Counted from the stretch's first letter, positions 14,401 to 29,358 are shown. The stretch is DNA of 64,000 nucleotides from Paralvinella palmiformis (GCA_025642065.1 JAODUP010000040.1:1470501-1534500); one strand, 5' to 3'. The notes: generated by a model from the sequence alone, not told the origin. Numbers and translations are program-made.

Positions 14401-17400
14401 TACAAAACATAACTATGTGATGTAGGCCTGATGTTTCTTTCCATTATGATTAAGTGTGTGCTTCACTGTTGACCCTTATGGAAGAGGGATTTTGCAGAAT
14501 ATACTGAGCAAGTCTTATGCATTTTATCTGGGTCGGTCTTGGAAATATTTGTCACCGATTTAAATATAGTACCATTTATATATGAACTATTTCAATATAT
14601 TATTACTCATGTACAAACTATTTAAATATTTAATCAGTACTTGTGTATATTATTACCAAATTATCTTTTCAAGATATAAATAATATTGTCCTGAATAAAC
14701 CAAGCACTGACACACAACCTATTCTAGTTTTTCTGCATATGTCATGTTTGTATTACATACTTTATACATAGCTTCTATATTATTCATATCATATACACCC
14801 AGCCTTTCTTTATGTTTATGATAATTATGTATTGTTACAGATAGTGCCAGATGGTGCCGCAGTTAATACAAACCTCAGGCTTGGTGATAGAATCTTGTCA
14901 GTAAGTACATGTCTGTTACAGTCATTAATCACATGTCTTACATTACAGATATAACAGTCATTTTGGAAAAAATAATGACCTTTTTGTTTTGGTTTGAAGT
15001 AGCAAAGTGAAAGTTAATCAACACGTTTCTCACTGAAAAGAGCTCTCAGTGACTGTTCTTACTAAAATATGTTTTTTTTGAAGTGTCGAGATATTTAAGC
15101 CAAGGAGAATGTTTTACAGCCATCTTTACTAGTTTTTTAATAGAATGTTCTAAATCAAGAATCCTACTATGTTTCCAACTGTATAATAGGATTTCAATAG
15201 CTATGGAAACTTGGAAGTCTTTTATTTAAAAATTTTCATTTTTAGTCAAGGAAATTACAGAAAATAATGAAGCAAAATTTTGTCATGGAACATCGTCGAA
15301 CATTTACTGTGTTTCAGCCACTCCACAATTGTTATAAGTGGTTTTAACAAATTAATTAATAATCTGTGCTTTCTCTATAATGTTTACAGTTGAATACTAA
15401 TGTTATTTTAAATGCACTCCTTTGGATTTATTGGAAATATATTGTGGGGGATATCATTGAATTTTAGGCCGGCCCATTTAGCCTACCTTGTGCACAAAAG
15501 TGGCCGTAAAACATGAATCATCATCATCATGGAATTTTAGGAGAAAAAACATGGAATAATCAAGAATGTTATTAACTTACATGAGTGGGAAAATTGAAAA
15601 GCTGAATCTAGTCATTAAACAGTCATGCTCCATTTTGAGAAGCTGTATGTTTTGTTTTTTTAATTATCAGACATCAAAATGACAGTTTATTATTGTCCTA
15701 TTATTATCTTCAGGTAAATGGTAAAGATGTACGACGTGCCACACACCAAGAAGCTGTTATGGCACTTATAGCTCCAACATTTGAAATAGTTTTAGAAATC
15801 CAACATGATCCTCCACCTCCAGGGTTAAAGGTCAGTCAAAGTGTGGCATCTTCATCAATGTTTAAATGTGTGTCTTTGTGTGCATGTGTGTGTGCAGATT
15901 ATGTGTTTCAGGAAAATACACACACACACACAAACACACACACACTGATAATAACCAGTTGTAATCTGTTCTGTTTATATTCCAGGAGTTATCTATACCA
16001 AAAGCTCCAGGTGATAAATTAGGTATTAGTATAAGAGGTGGTGTTAGGAGTCATCCTGGTAACCCTCTAGATAATACTGATGAAGGAATATTTATATCAA
16101 AAGTAAGTTGATCAGTGTAGGTGGGTGTGTCCCCCTCTCTCTCTCTCTTTCTCTCTCTCTAAAATCTAAAAAGTTCCTGTTTAATAGTACAGTATTGTAT
16201 ATTATGCAAATGTATTTTTATATAACTTACAGATTTTATCCCATGGTATTGTAGCCAAAGATGGTCACCTACATGTTGGTCATAGGATATTAGAAGTAAG
16301 TTATATTATAATAGAAATAAATATCACACCAAAACAACCATGTGACTTTAACATGATCAAATTTTTCATGAGAATGTATTTGTTTTTCTACATTCCATCA
16401 TACACTGTCTCATAGTGATTTCTGCTTACTTTCATGACACACTTTTCCCAAATTAAATCACTTTCAGTGTTTTTTACTTTTAATTATTGTAGTGCAATAT
16501 ATTGCAAATAGGAGAATAATGTTAGCAAGTCTTCTAGGAATGCCAACTAAAAATAAATATGTTATAGATGAACTAATTGAAACTTGAGCTTCTATTGTTT
16601 TATTGCATGATCTATGTATATGAAATATATTAGAAAATATTGTTGAAATTCTGTACAAGTATAGAGCACTGCATTATAGTCACTGGGTTAAATTCTAGTA
16701 GTTGCTGTGTGTTTTACATCAGTTAACGATTTTGACCTGTGCATTTAATTTGCTCCGCCATATTTTCCTAATGAGAATAATTTGGAGACTAAACAAAGCT
16801 CACTTATTAACTCATTCATTCCTGTATCATTAATCAGTGTGTAGTGGTAGTATATTATCAGTCATAAGATTTGGAACCCTGTCAACTAATAAAGCTTATC
16901 AATTCTTTTAATTCTCATGAACTCTTCTCCCCATTTCAGATGTGGCTAATTTTATGTTCGGACCTTTTATCAGCCATATATAGAAACAATATCACTCAAA
17001 TTTATGCAAGATATTTCATCTATGGCTTTTATGTGATTAAAATCTAATTATTTTGTCCCTTTTGATTTGATTGGCCAATAGCTGACAAATTGTGATGAAT
17101 TTGCTTTGCTTATTGTGGACTGTTGATCTGTAACATGACAATTTTGGGGATTTGTGATTTTTAAAACAAGCTGATCAAGTTATAAATTCATATGAGATTA
17201 TGACAGCTGTCCAAGGTAATCTTGTTCTTAACACGCCTATTGTAACTCATCATATGAAACATTAAAATGTGTTTGTGGATATGTTAGCTATTAATAATAT
17301 ACAACTAATAAATATTTTGCACTCAAAGGTTAATTTATCCAGTTAGATATGTGTCCCTAGATAAATAAATTTAGGAAAATGTTCACAAAAGTGCTGTGTG

Positions 17401-20400
17401 GAATAAAAATAAGCACTATACTGTAAATCTTTATTACTATTGTTATTGACGTAATTTTATTATAGACACACAAAACACATTAGTCAGTATATACAAAATA
17501 CAAACAGCTTAAGATGCAATAACGTGGCCATTTTGTTTATGAGACTTTCTAGTTCTGCTGTTTCTGTTTGCAAATGATGACTACTTAATATTCATTTTGA
17601 ATAAGTACATTGGATTATCTTGAATAAAATAAGTGATGCAAGTGTACAGGCCACAACATTTTGTTTATTATGGTGGATAGCGCAGGAAATGTTTCTAATA
17701 TTGGGAAATCTTGTTAAAACATAATATTTGCTCTCCAGGATATTCCAGTATTAGATGACTCATCTATATGATAGATGGTCACATCAATTAACAGTTTTTC
17801 TCAATTGTATTAGTCATGTATCTTGTATAGATTGATTTATAGTTTTATTTAACTTTTAATATGCTGTTTTAACTGGGAAATTAATAACCTTGTATGCCTG
17901 AAAACTATCACAAAATAAGTCCTCTTGGAAACAACCATATTATAGATCTTTGAATTGGCTATAAAACATCACTACCCATAATCACATTAAGAAGTCTTTA
18001 GTTTAGCAAATAAGCAAAAGAAGATTGATTGTTTAATGCATTAATTACAGTATAATTAGCTTTGTCCCAACTGAAGTTTTTGACATTTAACTATTCTGTT
18101 AATTTATACACCTGTTGTTAAAGTACCATCAAAATATTGAATTAGGAATGAGTAGCTTCATTAATGAGAACGATTATGTAAAACTTGTTTGGCATGATCA
18201 CAACTATGTATCTATTATCACCTGGTACCACTTTATATTTTGATTATATATTTAAATAAAACTTCCAATATTTGACATGTACAGTGAAGTGTCTTGTTCG
18301 TGGCGATGAGATTATGGTGGGATGTTTTTGTAAAAATATTCATAAATCATTTTAGGTAAATGGCCAGAGTTTGTTGGGTGCAACACATGATGAAGCTGTC
18401 AAGATACTGAGAAGTGTCAATGACAGGCTTGAAATCATGGTTTGTGATGGTTTTGAACCAAGTCTGATTGACATGACATCTTCAATGACATCACTGAAAG
18501 GCAGACAAGATTCAGTGTCAAGCGTTGATAGATTAGATGAAGAAGCCATCTACATCTTTAAAAAGGTTTGTTTAATTGTAATAGTTAATACTTAATGGTG
18601 ACAGTAAATTACCTAATTGTACTAATGTTTTGATGAATTAAAGTGAAAGCACAAATAAATATCCTATAGAAGATGTGAAACATTGTGACAGTGCTAAAAC
18701 CATGGAAATTTCAGCTTAATGTGTTTGTGATGCTCCTCTGAGCAGTAGGAAATGACAAATGAATACACCATACACAAGCACAAAATAAAGACTACTTAAC
18801 TCTATATAATTGACTGGTCAAGGTGAATCATTGTATGTGGTGATGTAAACTGTACACCATGAGGGGCTATACAGTTGTTGATTTACAGTTTTTAGTCAAG
18901 AAATACATTATATAAAATATGGCAGTAAATGATCATCGTTTGTCAAAGGGCTTGGAGCATCTCATTCACTAAATGATAAGTGCTATATAAAATTGAAAGT
19001 AAATTTATAAATATGTACATAAACAACAGACAGAATCCCTACAGTCGTGTTTTCTTTATTCTGGGCATGAATCTCTGTAGCCAAATCAGTAAAATTTGCA
19101 AACCGGATACTAGTTAATAATTTGGATGATTTATCCCACTTTCTGACAGTTCCAATTTTAAAATGAAGACAGTATGTAGATGTTTGTTAATGTTATATGT
19201 TATAAGTAATTTGTGTAATTCTAAAGAATATGTGATCCTAGTGGAGGGGTGCCTGATTTACAGTATATTTTGTTTGCTAAATTATTCTTTGTTGTGCTGA
19301 TTTGATTTAAAAAAATTGAGAAAATATATAATTTATTTTACTAAAATACAATGAAAAGTTAATACTATTTCAAGACAAGCCCTTGATAAATAATATAAAA
19401 CTCATCTATTTAATATCTGGAATCATTTATCAATAATTTTCAAAAAACAGAATTGTCATGGAATAAAGGTTCTGAGAGACTCAATAATAAAAGCCCACAT
19501 GCATACTTTACCTGTTTCCTGACACAGATCTTTTTGTCAAATTTTGTAATTTGAAAACATTTATATTTTCAGAATTGTTTTTGTATGTATTTATGATTTT
19601 TCTTGCCATAGGAAGCAGAAACATTGCAGGAACAGAAACAGTTTGAAGAAGAAGAGAAACAGAGATTGGTAAGTACTATGGGAAAATCTGGTTAAACTTA
19701 TTTATATGCATTTAGTATAATTCTTTGTTTCATTTCACCAATGTAGATGTAATATATGTACATTTAATTTGCAGTTTTTGTGTGCTTTTTATCATAAATA
19801 TCTCATAAGTGAGAACTGTGAGAAATATTTTTGTCTATTTATATCAGATTACACAATTGAAGCATGTTTACTTTGTTTAATTGGTGTTTGTCATCTATCA
19901 TTTGCATTATTTGCTGATGTGTAATTGCAAAATAATTTGTATTTATAATTAGCTGGTTTTGTTGTTGGTATTCTTCAATCACTTTTGTTATTGCCATCTA
20001 TCGGTTGTAGGTATTTTGTGTTTGTTTTGTTATGTGACTTAGGGAAAAATCATAATTGGGTGAAAGGTGAGTAACAGAGTAAAAAAACAAAAAACACTCA
20101 TGAGGTCTTTTTTAGGCTACCCCAGTGATATTGTATCATTAAAAAAGATCCATAAAACATTTAAAATAAACAAGTTGAACATGATTTCTACAGTGTGTGT
20201 ATGACACACCAAAAAACTACTAATAGATAACCTTCTTCATTTTTGGGGTTAGGATTGGCCTGCTGAATTAACCTGTTTCTTGTGAGAGATGACTGAAGGG
20301 GGGTTACACTCAATGATCTTTTTATACTCATTTTATTACTCACTCACCCAGCAAGAGCAGATACTAATTACCACTGTACCAGCATAAAATCAAAAGTAAT

Positions 20401-23400
20401 TATGCATAATATCAATTTTCTTTGTAATAAAGATTTTTAAAGTTCATTAAAATCTAAGTAGTAGGATTTATAACATTATATATCAGTTATATCCATCAGA
20501 TTGATTCATCTCTAGCAAGTAGATTTAGGAATATCTTTATTTTTGATGTGGGATACAGAGAAGACAGCTGTTTATTAACTCTGTTCTTATTGAAATACTA
20601 AGTAGTAAATGTAATATATCAGAGGTGTGTGTGTGTGTGTGTGTGTCAGACCTGGTGGTAGTTACATTTTGTATCTAGATACTGTTTTCAAAGTAACTGA
20701 TGTATCTAGATACATTTGTCAATTTTTCAAATGTAACTAACTTGTTGAGCCGTGATAGCACAGTTTGTTAGAGCGTAGGACTCTTAGCCAAACGGTCATG
20801 GGTTCAAGGCTCCGTGAGCTGCAATGCTGTCATGTGGCGACTAGGTCACTCATCCATAAAAAAATTAGTACCTGACAGGACACGATGGCTATGTGTTTGA
20901 GTAACGCTTTGTGCCTATAATGGCAGTATGCATTGTATACTCCCTTGGGAGTTGAGATATGTTCTGGGTGTAAACAGGTCTGAGTCAGGGATAATAATAT
21001 TGTAAATAATATTGTAAAGCGCCTTAGAGCAGCTTCTAGCTGAATAGGGCACTATATAAATATCACATATTATTATTATTGCAATAATTAGTGAGCTCCG
21101 GTGGCCTAGTGGTTAAGCACCCGGCACGTGGTGCCAACGGTCGCAGGTTCGAACCCCGTAAGAGGTCGAAACTTTTCCAGGGATTAATTTCTCGGCTCAC
21201 TACATCGTGGGTGGCTGACCACGTTAAATGCCGCTGCCGTCTCCACTGAATTATTTAAAATAAAGGGGGACGTTAAAAACCCCCTGAGGACGTAAAACAC
21301 TCTGGCAGTGACCACCCTCAGGGTATTTCGGCTCCATCTTTCTGTACTGCTCCCCTGTGAGTGGTGGGGGAGGAGGTTTCTCAACCACTCCAACATAGAG
21401 GCTGTGCTGATTAAGCGACAGCCTGGGGATTCTCCCCGAACAACAAAACCAAACCATTATTGCAAAAGTATCTGAATTTTAGATACATGATTATTTTAAA
21501 TACTCATATATGTAATTGCATATTTTAACACTAATAAAGATTGTCATTAATACTATATAATTTTAACATATTCCCTGACAACTAATTGAGTGGCCTTTAA
21601 TACAATTTATTATGAGAGTTATGGTAATTGTCTCATCTTTGATTGTATCTTTCGTGTTTTTAATTGCAATTGTGAACTGGGAACTATGATCAACATGAAT
21701 ACTTATGCTAATCATGAAAGCCATGTTGAAGCCATCATGGCACTTATTGCCCACAGAAACATAAATAGGGTTTGTTTGATGTGTCATGGCCAATTCATTT
21801 ATAAACCTTGAATGCATCTTTCATGTTTAAATCACAATTGCGAATTGGGAAATATGATCAACATTAATAACTTATGCTAATCCTGAAAGCCACATTGAAT
21901 CCATCAGGCAGATCATGTTTTGACACTAATAACCCATATAAAGACTATTAGTGTATGTTTGATCAACAACCAACTAAAGCAGAAGCTTCACCTGATATTC
22001 TGGAACACCCCAAGAAATGGTCCAATGTAACTAACTTATCTAGATACATTTGAAATGTACCTTCCCCAGGTGTGTGTGTGTGTGTGTGTGTTTGTGTGTG
22101 TGTGTGATTGAAATAAGATATTCTCCTTGTGGAAAATTGGTATTTTCACTGAATTTGTCACGAAAAACATTAATGTAAAATATTTGGCTATTGTTCAAAA
22201 TAGACAATTCCTGTATTTTCAAGACTGTTTAACATTCAAGAAGCAGATCCAATTATATCTGTTTACACAGGTTCACCTGTACAAATCATATAGTCAATGT
22301 TGCAGGCAGACTGTACTATTCGCTATTAGGATCCTCTGTATCACCTGTCTTACACGAGTATTCTTACTCTTTGTACTACATCTTGGTGATAGTGCAATAC
22401 CCACAACAGATGCCATCAACAGTATTTTAACAAGGGAGTATTTGTTGTTTATGAGATGCCAGATACCACTAATCAGTAGTAATATGAGGGTCTCTCACTT
22501 TACTCAGGCCAGATTAAGGTTAACTTTGATGCGTGATGATGATATACAGTTTGCTGATGAAGATACCGAGGATGAGGAGGTGGTGGTGATGGGAGGGTTT
22601 ACGTCTTCCTCTCCCAGTAGTCCTCTCCACCCCAAGGTAACAGCACCCACATTATGCATGCCTGGCTTGGTGGTGGTGGTTCTAGTGCTGACACTGAGTG
22701 GGCGAGGTTTAAAAATACTATAATCAGATGAATTATCTTCATCGGTGGACAATATTTGTTATCTCTATCATGATGTCAGCTACTGGAGCCACAGATAGAG
22801 GAATGTGTATGGATTATTTAGTTATTGTCTTTGTTATGGCTTAAGCCATGCTGATAAGTGCATGTAATTATAGAATAATTGTTATGACATTTTACATATT
22901 TATGCATGCATGCGTGCGTGCGTGTGTGTGTGTGTGTGTGCGTACGTGCGTGCATGTGTGTGTGTGTTTAAGTAAAAAAAGTATATTAAAAGCACACACA
23001 CTGGAAAATTGTTTTCTTGACCGTCATAAGGGATTTTATTGTATATTTAACTCAGATGATCATTAATTGATTTTGATTTAATTTTAAGATGATACAGAAT
23101 CATATAAACTCTACCTGTATCAAATCAACTGCTTTCATGTAAGTTGATTAAAACAAATATCATTCATAAATAAAAGTGTAACGTACTTGACAAAATATGG
23201 ATTAAGCTTACATTTTGATTAAGGTATTGGATTGCTTTAAGTTGGATAATAAAAAGGCATTGTTTGTTTGTTTGTTTCTTTTTGGTTTTGTTCCTGAAAT
23301 AGAATATTATTGTTAAATGTGATAGTTTTTTAAGTTCAGCTGCCAGTTTTGCATTTTAGGTTTAGGTTAGCATCCTGTTTGTAGAATTTTTAAGATCTTT

Positions 23401-26400
23401 TTTATTTCATGCACAGCAGTACTTTATTAAATGGCATTTTTTTAGGCCAAGGCTGGTCATTTATTTTATAAATATTTAAAATAATGTTAAGTTCACTCAA
23501 AATATGTCACATTAAAATGGAAATATAAGGAATAATGTTTAAAAATAATGATTTTCTTAATATTGATAAAGTAACATCTCTTGTCTGATTGGTTCAGCAA
23601 TCAGTGAGCATCTGGATTACTGTAAGATGATAACTTTGTCTTGAGCCTTAAATTAGCTTCCAAATTAACAAAGAGTTTGTATAACATTTGCATCTTTAGT
23701 GCTTAGGCTTGTTGGCTTTGAAAATTACTTTTATATCAAAATAAAATATGTTGTTTAACAACTGTACATTTTTACAGGCTGACTTAAATACATTAGATTA
23801 TAATATTTGAATGTATGAATGTATGTGCAAGCATTCATGTATGCACTTGCACATACATATATACAACTGTCATCATCTGGTGCACTTTAGTCTGGTTATA
23901 CAAAATTGGTTAGATGACTAATAAGTATGACAAGTCAGATTTGTTGCTGTGGTGATGCTGTGCCATGTCTGTATGCCAATTGCTGTCCTAATTTGCATAT
24001 TTCCACTCCCCTGATTTGCATGTCTAATGAAGCATGATGAAGACCAGGATGCAGCTATACTGAGGAGGGCCCAGGAGCTAGAACAGGAGTATATAAAATG
24101 TGTTCAGAACCTGAGCCCTGATGATCAGGTACTGATGTATGTAGATAGACACACCCCCCACTCTCGTTCCACCTCACCCACTCCTCTCTCATTCCACTAT
24201 ACTCTATCTTATATAGTGTCCTTGTCTAGACTTGCCTTTCAATCTCAAAGCCACTAATATATCATAAATTATTCCATATTATGTAATTTAAAATATACTT
24301 TTAATACTAATGTTATTGTTTTAGTGTGTGTAATATGTTTGTAGAAAACTTAGATGTAAACATTAGAGTTAATCCTCTGGTTATTCTTCTGTATTTTTAT
24401 ATATACATTATTTTAAAGATAGACCTCTACTAGATAGATAACATTTCTCTCTCGCTCTCTCACTCTTTATTGAATATATTATCTGGCACTTCACAATTAT
24501 GTCATTGTTCTATATATTTATAAGTGACAGAAATATTTAACCAGAAACTGTTCTTATGAATATTGAGCATTAATATAATGAGGATTGATTGATTAATGGT
24601 ATACTAAGTTGGCTGTATTTGAGTATCATTAAACAACTGCTCCAGCTGTTTCTTTGTTGCTGAAAATTTGTAATTATATGTAATGGGTGACAAGATATTA
24701 TTTCCATATGTCATCTTGATAACTTCATGTATTAGTCCAATTACATTTCTGGTCATCTTATATTAAATTGTCTCAAACTCCTATGTTAGGTGAGTGACCA
24801 ACCATCATTCATCATAGAATAAATCACCACCTAAAAATGTTTGGTTTTACGACATTAATGTTTGATAAATGGTATTTCCCTTTGCATCAAAATAAAGAAA
24901 ACGAATAACTGACCACCAAATAATATAATGCTTTACTGATTCTTTCACCTGGAATTGGAATTATTACCAAAGTTGTGCCAAAAGAGAATTATTCACAAAA
25001 TATTTATCAAATTGATTGAGATTTAATTCCCATAATATATGGATCAGGTGACTAGTGTGGTGATGAGAACATACCTAATTTGGAAATTGTTCCTATCTAC
25101 TGTGATTAAATTAATGTAAATATAAATGCAAATTATGATATGTGATCTGATTATGGCAGTGGTTTACAAAATAAAATATTTTACTGGGCTGACAGTCCCT
25201 GATGTAAATATAACCCCTTATTTTCCTAGGCAGCTTGCTTTGTTTGCCAATAAATTCTGTTAAATATTCTTGGGTGTGGGTGCTTATTATGAATAAGATA
25301 AATTTTTGCTAGAGTAATGGACTTGAAATATATTTTCTCATCTTATAGATAAACATATACAATATTATTTTTGTAGGATAGTTTGAAATCTTTTAAAACA
25401 GCAATGTGTGATACATTGATTCATGATGTGTTAAATCAATTACAGTAATAAATAAGACTTGGAAGAAAATGTGCAAATTAATGTATGATATCTGGCCATA
25501 ATCATCTTCAATATAATGATGCCACATTTGGAGTACTTACGTCACACATGGCCTCCAAGAATAACATGATTTATTCAAGTTTTAAAAATATGCCATTTTT
25601 CTCATGAAAGAAAGTTGTAAATTTAAGAGAGAGTGTCCAGAAAGAGTACCTGTAGTTATAAAATAATGGGTGTTCTGATGCTAACTCGGTTGTCATGCAG
25701 TATTGAATTAGCAAAATCTGAATATATGGTAAAATACCTTTTTTGTTCCCTTTTGTACCAAAAACAATAGAAAACCTAAAACGTTAGTGTGCATTTTTAT
25801 TACAAAGGCTGTCCGTATTTAAATACATGTAGACATATCTGCCTGAGTTACTGTCATCACTATGATAGATCATGTGTAGATGGATAGAATCCATAGAGAT
25901 CATCAGATGTTGCTGTCATTGATATAAAGATGTTTGTTCTAGTCATTGATGTGTTATGTAAAATATACAAGCATGTTAAGAGTAGTGACCTACTAGTCAT
26001 CTAAACAAATGTATAGATACAGAGATAGATAGATAGCCTTATGTCCATATCTGTAATTATGTTCGTGAGGTAATATGTACTCGTGACCATGGTAGGCTAA
26101 ATGGGCCGGCCGACCTCCAAGGGTAATGAAATGAAGTCAAAGATGAAACACCCTTCAGATAGGTCCATGCCCAGATTTGAACTCGGGTGGTAGTGATCTG
26201 TAGTCCAACACTAACTTGATACAATACAATATGATAGGTTAGGAAGTCAACGGAATAATGAAAGAATTGACTGTCTAAAAATTTGATTACCACTTGTTTT
26301 CTAATTAAGTATTATGACTGTAAAAACAAATGACCTAAAATGTCAAATTAAGAAAGTGATTGTCAGTTTATAACTTGCCAATAGACAATTTCTGTGACTA

Positions 26401-27580
26401 CTGCACCATCTAGCGAAAGTTTGTTTGCGGGTCGCGTCTCTGAATCATCTGATAAAAACTTTCTTTTACCAATCGTAAGATCACGGAGATCACAATATGT
26501 TTCATATATTCAGAACATGTCTATTACAATTTCCAACTTGATGATTTATTTTCAATAACATGTAATCTTTTCAGGCAAAAATAAACTGTCAACTTTCCCC
26601 ACACTAAAAATCTTATCTATTAGTAAAAATAATTCGATGTTATATTTAATAAAAATAAAACTGCTACAAGAATTTGTAGATCAACTTAGTTCTGTGAATT
26701 CCCCAAAACGTAAATTTACAAACAATTAGTGACTTACATTTCTTGTTCCATGCTACTATGTGGCTTCACTGACCTGCAAACCACAATAGCTGTGGATTGC
26801 ACATGCATCACGGAAATTGTCTATTGGGTAATTTTTGTAAGTGAATACTTATTTTAATTGCCAAACTGATACATATGTACTAAAAGGGCATTCTAATAGC
26901 ACTGTGGTTAGAGCACTGCATTGGAAACTTCCAAGTTATCGGATCGAATCTGGTTCATGCCTTTGTTTGTGAGATTTGTTTCCCTTGGTTAACAACCCTT
27001 GACCATATGACCAGTGCCACAGCTAAGCAACTTAATTCAACAAATGTACTAACAGTTACATAAATAAGTTTGGCAGCAAATGCAATTTCAGATTTTTGTC
27101 ACCTTGTAAACAATAAAAAAGGGCAATTTTACAGACCATCCCAGAACATATGGCATTATCTGACAACAGTAATGCTATCTCCGCCATCTGGACTCTTTTA
27201 TGTCAACTGGCTTATACCTTTATCTCTTTTAAAGTCTAGTAATTAAATGAGAGTTTATTGTAATATGGATTTAGTAATGACAATCATACCTAAAGAGGGG
27301 TGTAAGTTTATTAAAGAAAAGCCTTCAATGACTGACAAATGCCCCTGTATTAAAAATTAACCTTGCTGAAGCCTGTGTTCTCTCATCTGTTGTATGTGTA
27401 TATATGTACATGTGTGTGTGGCTTAGTAATTCCATATTATGCTATCTGTTTTCCCCTAAAGCCTTGCCCCATATCCCCCTTATACCACGGTGTCAACTCG
27501 CCCCTACACAGACGTCTATATGTGGGTACAAAGACAATACATGACACCATGACGCAGACAGCAGACAATTGCTGGGTAAT

Positions 27581-27628
<48 letters not shown>

Positions 27629-29358
27629 TCTATGTGCACACACACACATGCATGGATAGCTTGCTCACCTTGTTCTGATTAGCCTTTTTTATTTGGTCTG
27701 CTTCAGCTACACTAAGCCTTCATTTAGATAATTTTAGCACACTTTTGCTATTTATTATATTTTATTTATGTATAATAAAACTACAGTTAATGATGTGATT
27801 TATAGAGATCTGACAGAAGCTGGCCTTATAATGGTATAGTAAACACCTGTTTAATGTCAATTATTGACTGTCTTAAAATTTCAAACATTATCATACAGTC
27901 AAACACTGGTTGATAGACATAGTGTGTGTGTGTGTGTGTCAAAATCTTCATTGGAACTACTTTTATTGGCACACTAGGTGGAGTTATCTCATTACCAATA
28001 ATATAATATTATTCATGTAGTGTGAGAAATCTGCTTCCTAAATATATTGGCCACTTTTTCCATATTGACTCTCATGTCAATTTCTTGTCCTGGTATGTGA
28101 TCAATGAAAGGTGGCTAGGAATCTGTCCACTGACGTGGCTTGTTTAATTAGCAAGTCATTTGACTAGTCTGCTGATGTGGAATTAGACGGAACACCAGTG
28201 TTAGTAACACCCGGGCAATAAGTACTCATGTGGAAATATAAACCACACACTATATGTGTCTCTGGTAAACAACACTCGAGCTCATTTCTCCATTGTGAGT
28301 GTAGAAATAAGACAAGTCTGGCTAGAATGTTATTGTCATTGATATGAGTATTGAACACTGATGTGAACAATTAACTGGGAGCTAACTTCCAAGTTCAACC
28401 ATCCTGTGTTTATATGCTTACTGTAGCTACATCTGAAGGATGTTTAATCTTTCATCATAACTTTGTATGTTAATTGGCCCACTTAGTGTCTGCTCAAAAG
28501 TGGCCTTAAAACAAGAACGTTTAATATATTGTTGCCATCATGATGATGTTATTTTCTCCATCTCTATAGCCGGAGACTGTTGGTTTAGGGTTTAGAAGTG
28601 TCTTACTCCGTCCATCTGTATGTGGTACATGTAATAGATAACTACTAGGGAGTCTTACCATATAACATTTTTGTGCTGATGTGTCATGAAAGCTTACTCA
28701 CTCGCTCAGTCACTCTGCGTCTCTCTAAGATAAATCCTGCGTATCACTCACGGAGAGAGCTTGGAATATGTATGTACTTCAGCAATGACATGATTAATAC
28801 ATATTAATGTATGAATAGTTGATTGGCGGAGTCCACAAACTGATGAGTCACCCAGATTTGTTATTAATATTTAGAATGTAGATTTATATATGTTTTTATT
28901 TTTGTATGGATATATTTATGGGACTATAGGTTTTTACAGGCATTTGGCTCTTGGTGCTTCGTCCAGTGCAATCATATATATATCTTAAAATACACACACG
29001 CATACAAACCAGCAATGCCAGTTAATAACATTTCTGTTTATTAGATATACCAAAATATAGTGCCGGTAATCTTCCTTGTAGCAGCTTATTTTATATATAC
29101 AAATTAACCAACAAGTGACCCCTGTCTACTGCCAGCAGTAGGGTATTTTTCTGCTGTAATCCATGTGCCAATTAACAGACAAATACAAAACTATCCACTT
29201 TCTTTACTCTATAATGTTATACCAATCATCATCAAATGGTTCTCCAATATTTACATGGCCCAAATAGAGATACTTATTCCTAGTTGTGATGGTGACATGA
29301 ATACAGGTGTTTGATTTGAAGTTAGTATATTAATGTTTGCTTTTGTATGATATAAGGT

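Larger units (their letters stand above)
9577..14840 (+). other. scrib intron, 5.26 kb
   Basis: Contains a less AT-rich unclassified stretch (about 10200-10700), a LINE fragment (11862-12612, minus) and a TIR element (13100-14093). The remainder is AT-rich with no supported feature. Confidence 0.7.
20647..22074. mobile_element. hAT-like nonautonomous DNA transposon, with two SINEs inside
   Basis: Left end CAGACCTGGTGGTAGTTACA and right end (reverse complement) CACACCTGGGGAAGGTACAT are imperfect terminal inverted repeats. Subterminal TATCTAGATAC palindromes occur near both ends (about 20676, 20702 and 22037). The element sits in a GT microsatellite, which hides any target duplication. No transposase frame is present. 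Interior: two SINEs and a ~170-bp tandem duplication. The superfamily call rests on the terminal sequence style only. Confidence 0.6.

Noticed and set aside
20744..20820. Possible functional tRNA-Lys gene.
   Set aside because: A and B boxes exist, but the acceptor stem does not pair well and a SINE body with LINE-like tail follows. It is a SINE head.
21590..21811. Open frame with a piece (HVEAIMALIAH) resembling the PDZ3 helix THQEAVMALIAP, as if a scrib exon had been duplicated.
   Set aside because: The likeness spans fewer than 30 bases, lies in a ~170-bp tandem duplication within the hAT-like element, lacks splice sites in the right place, and the second copy does not preserve it. Likely coincidence.
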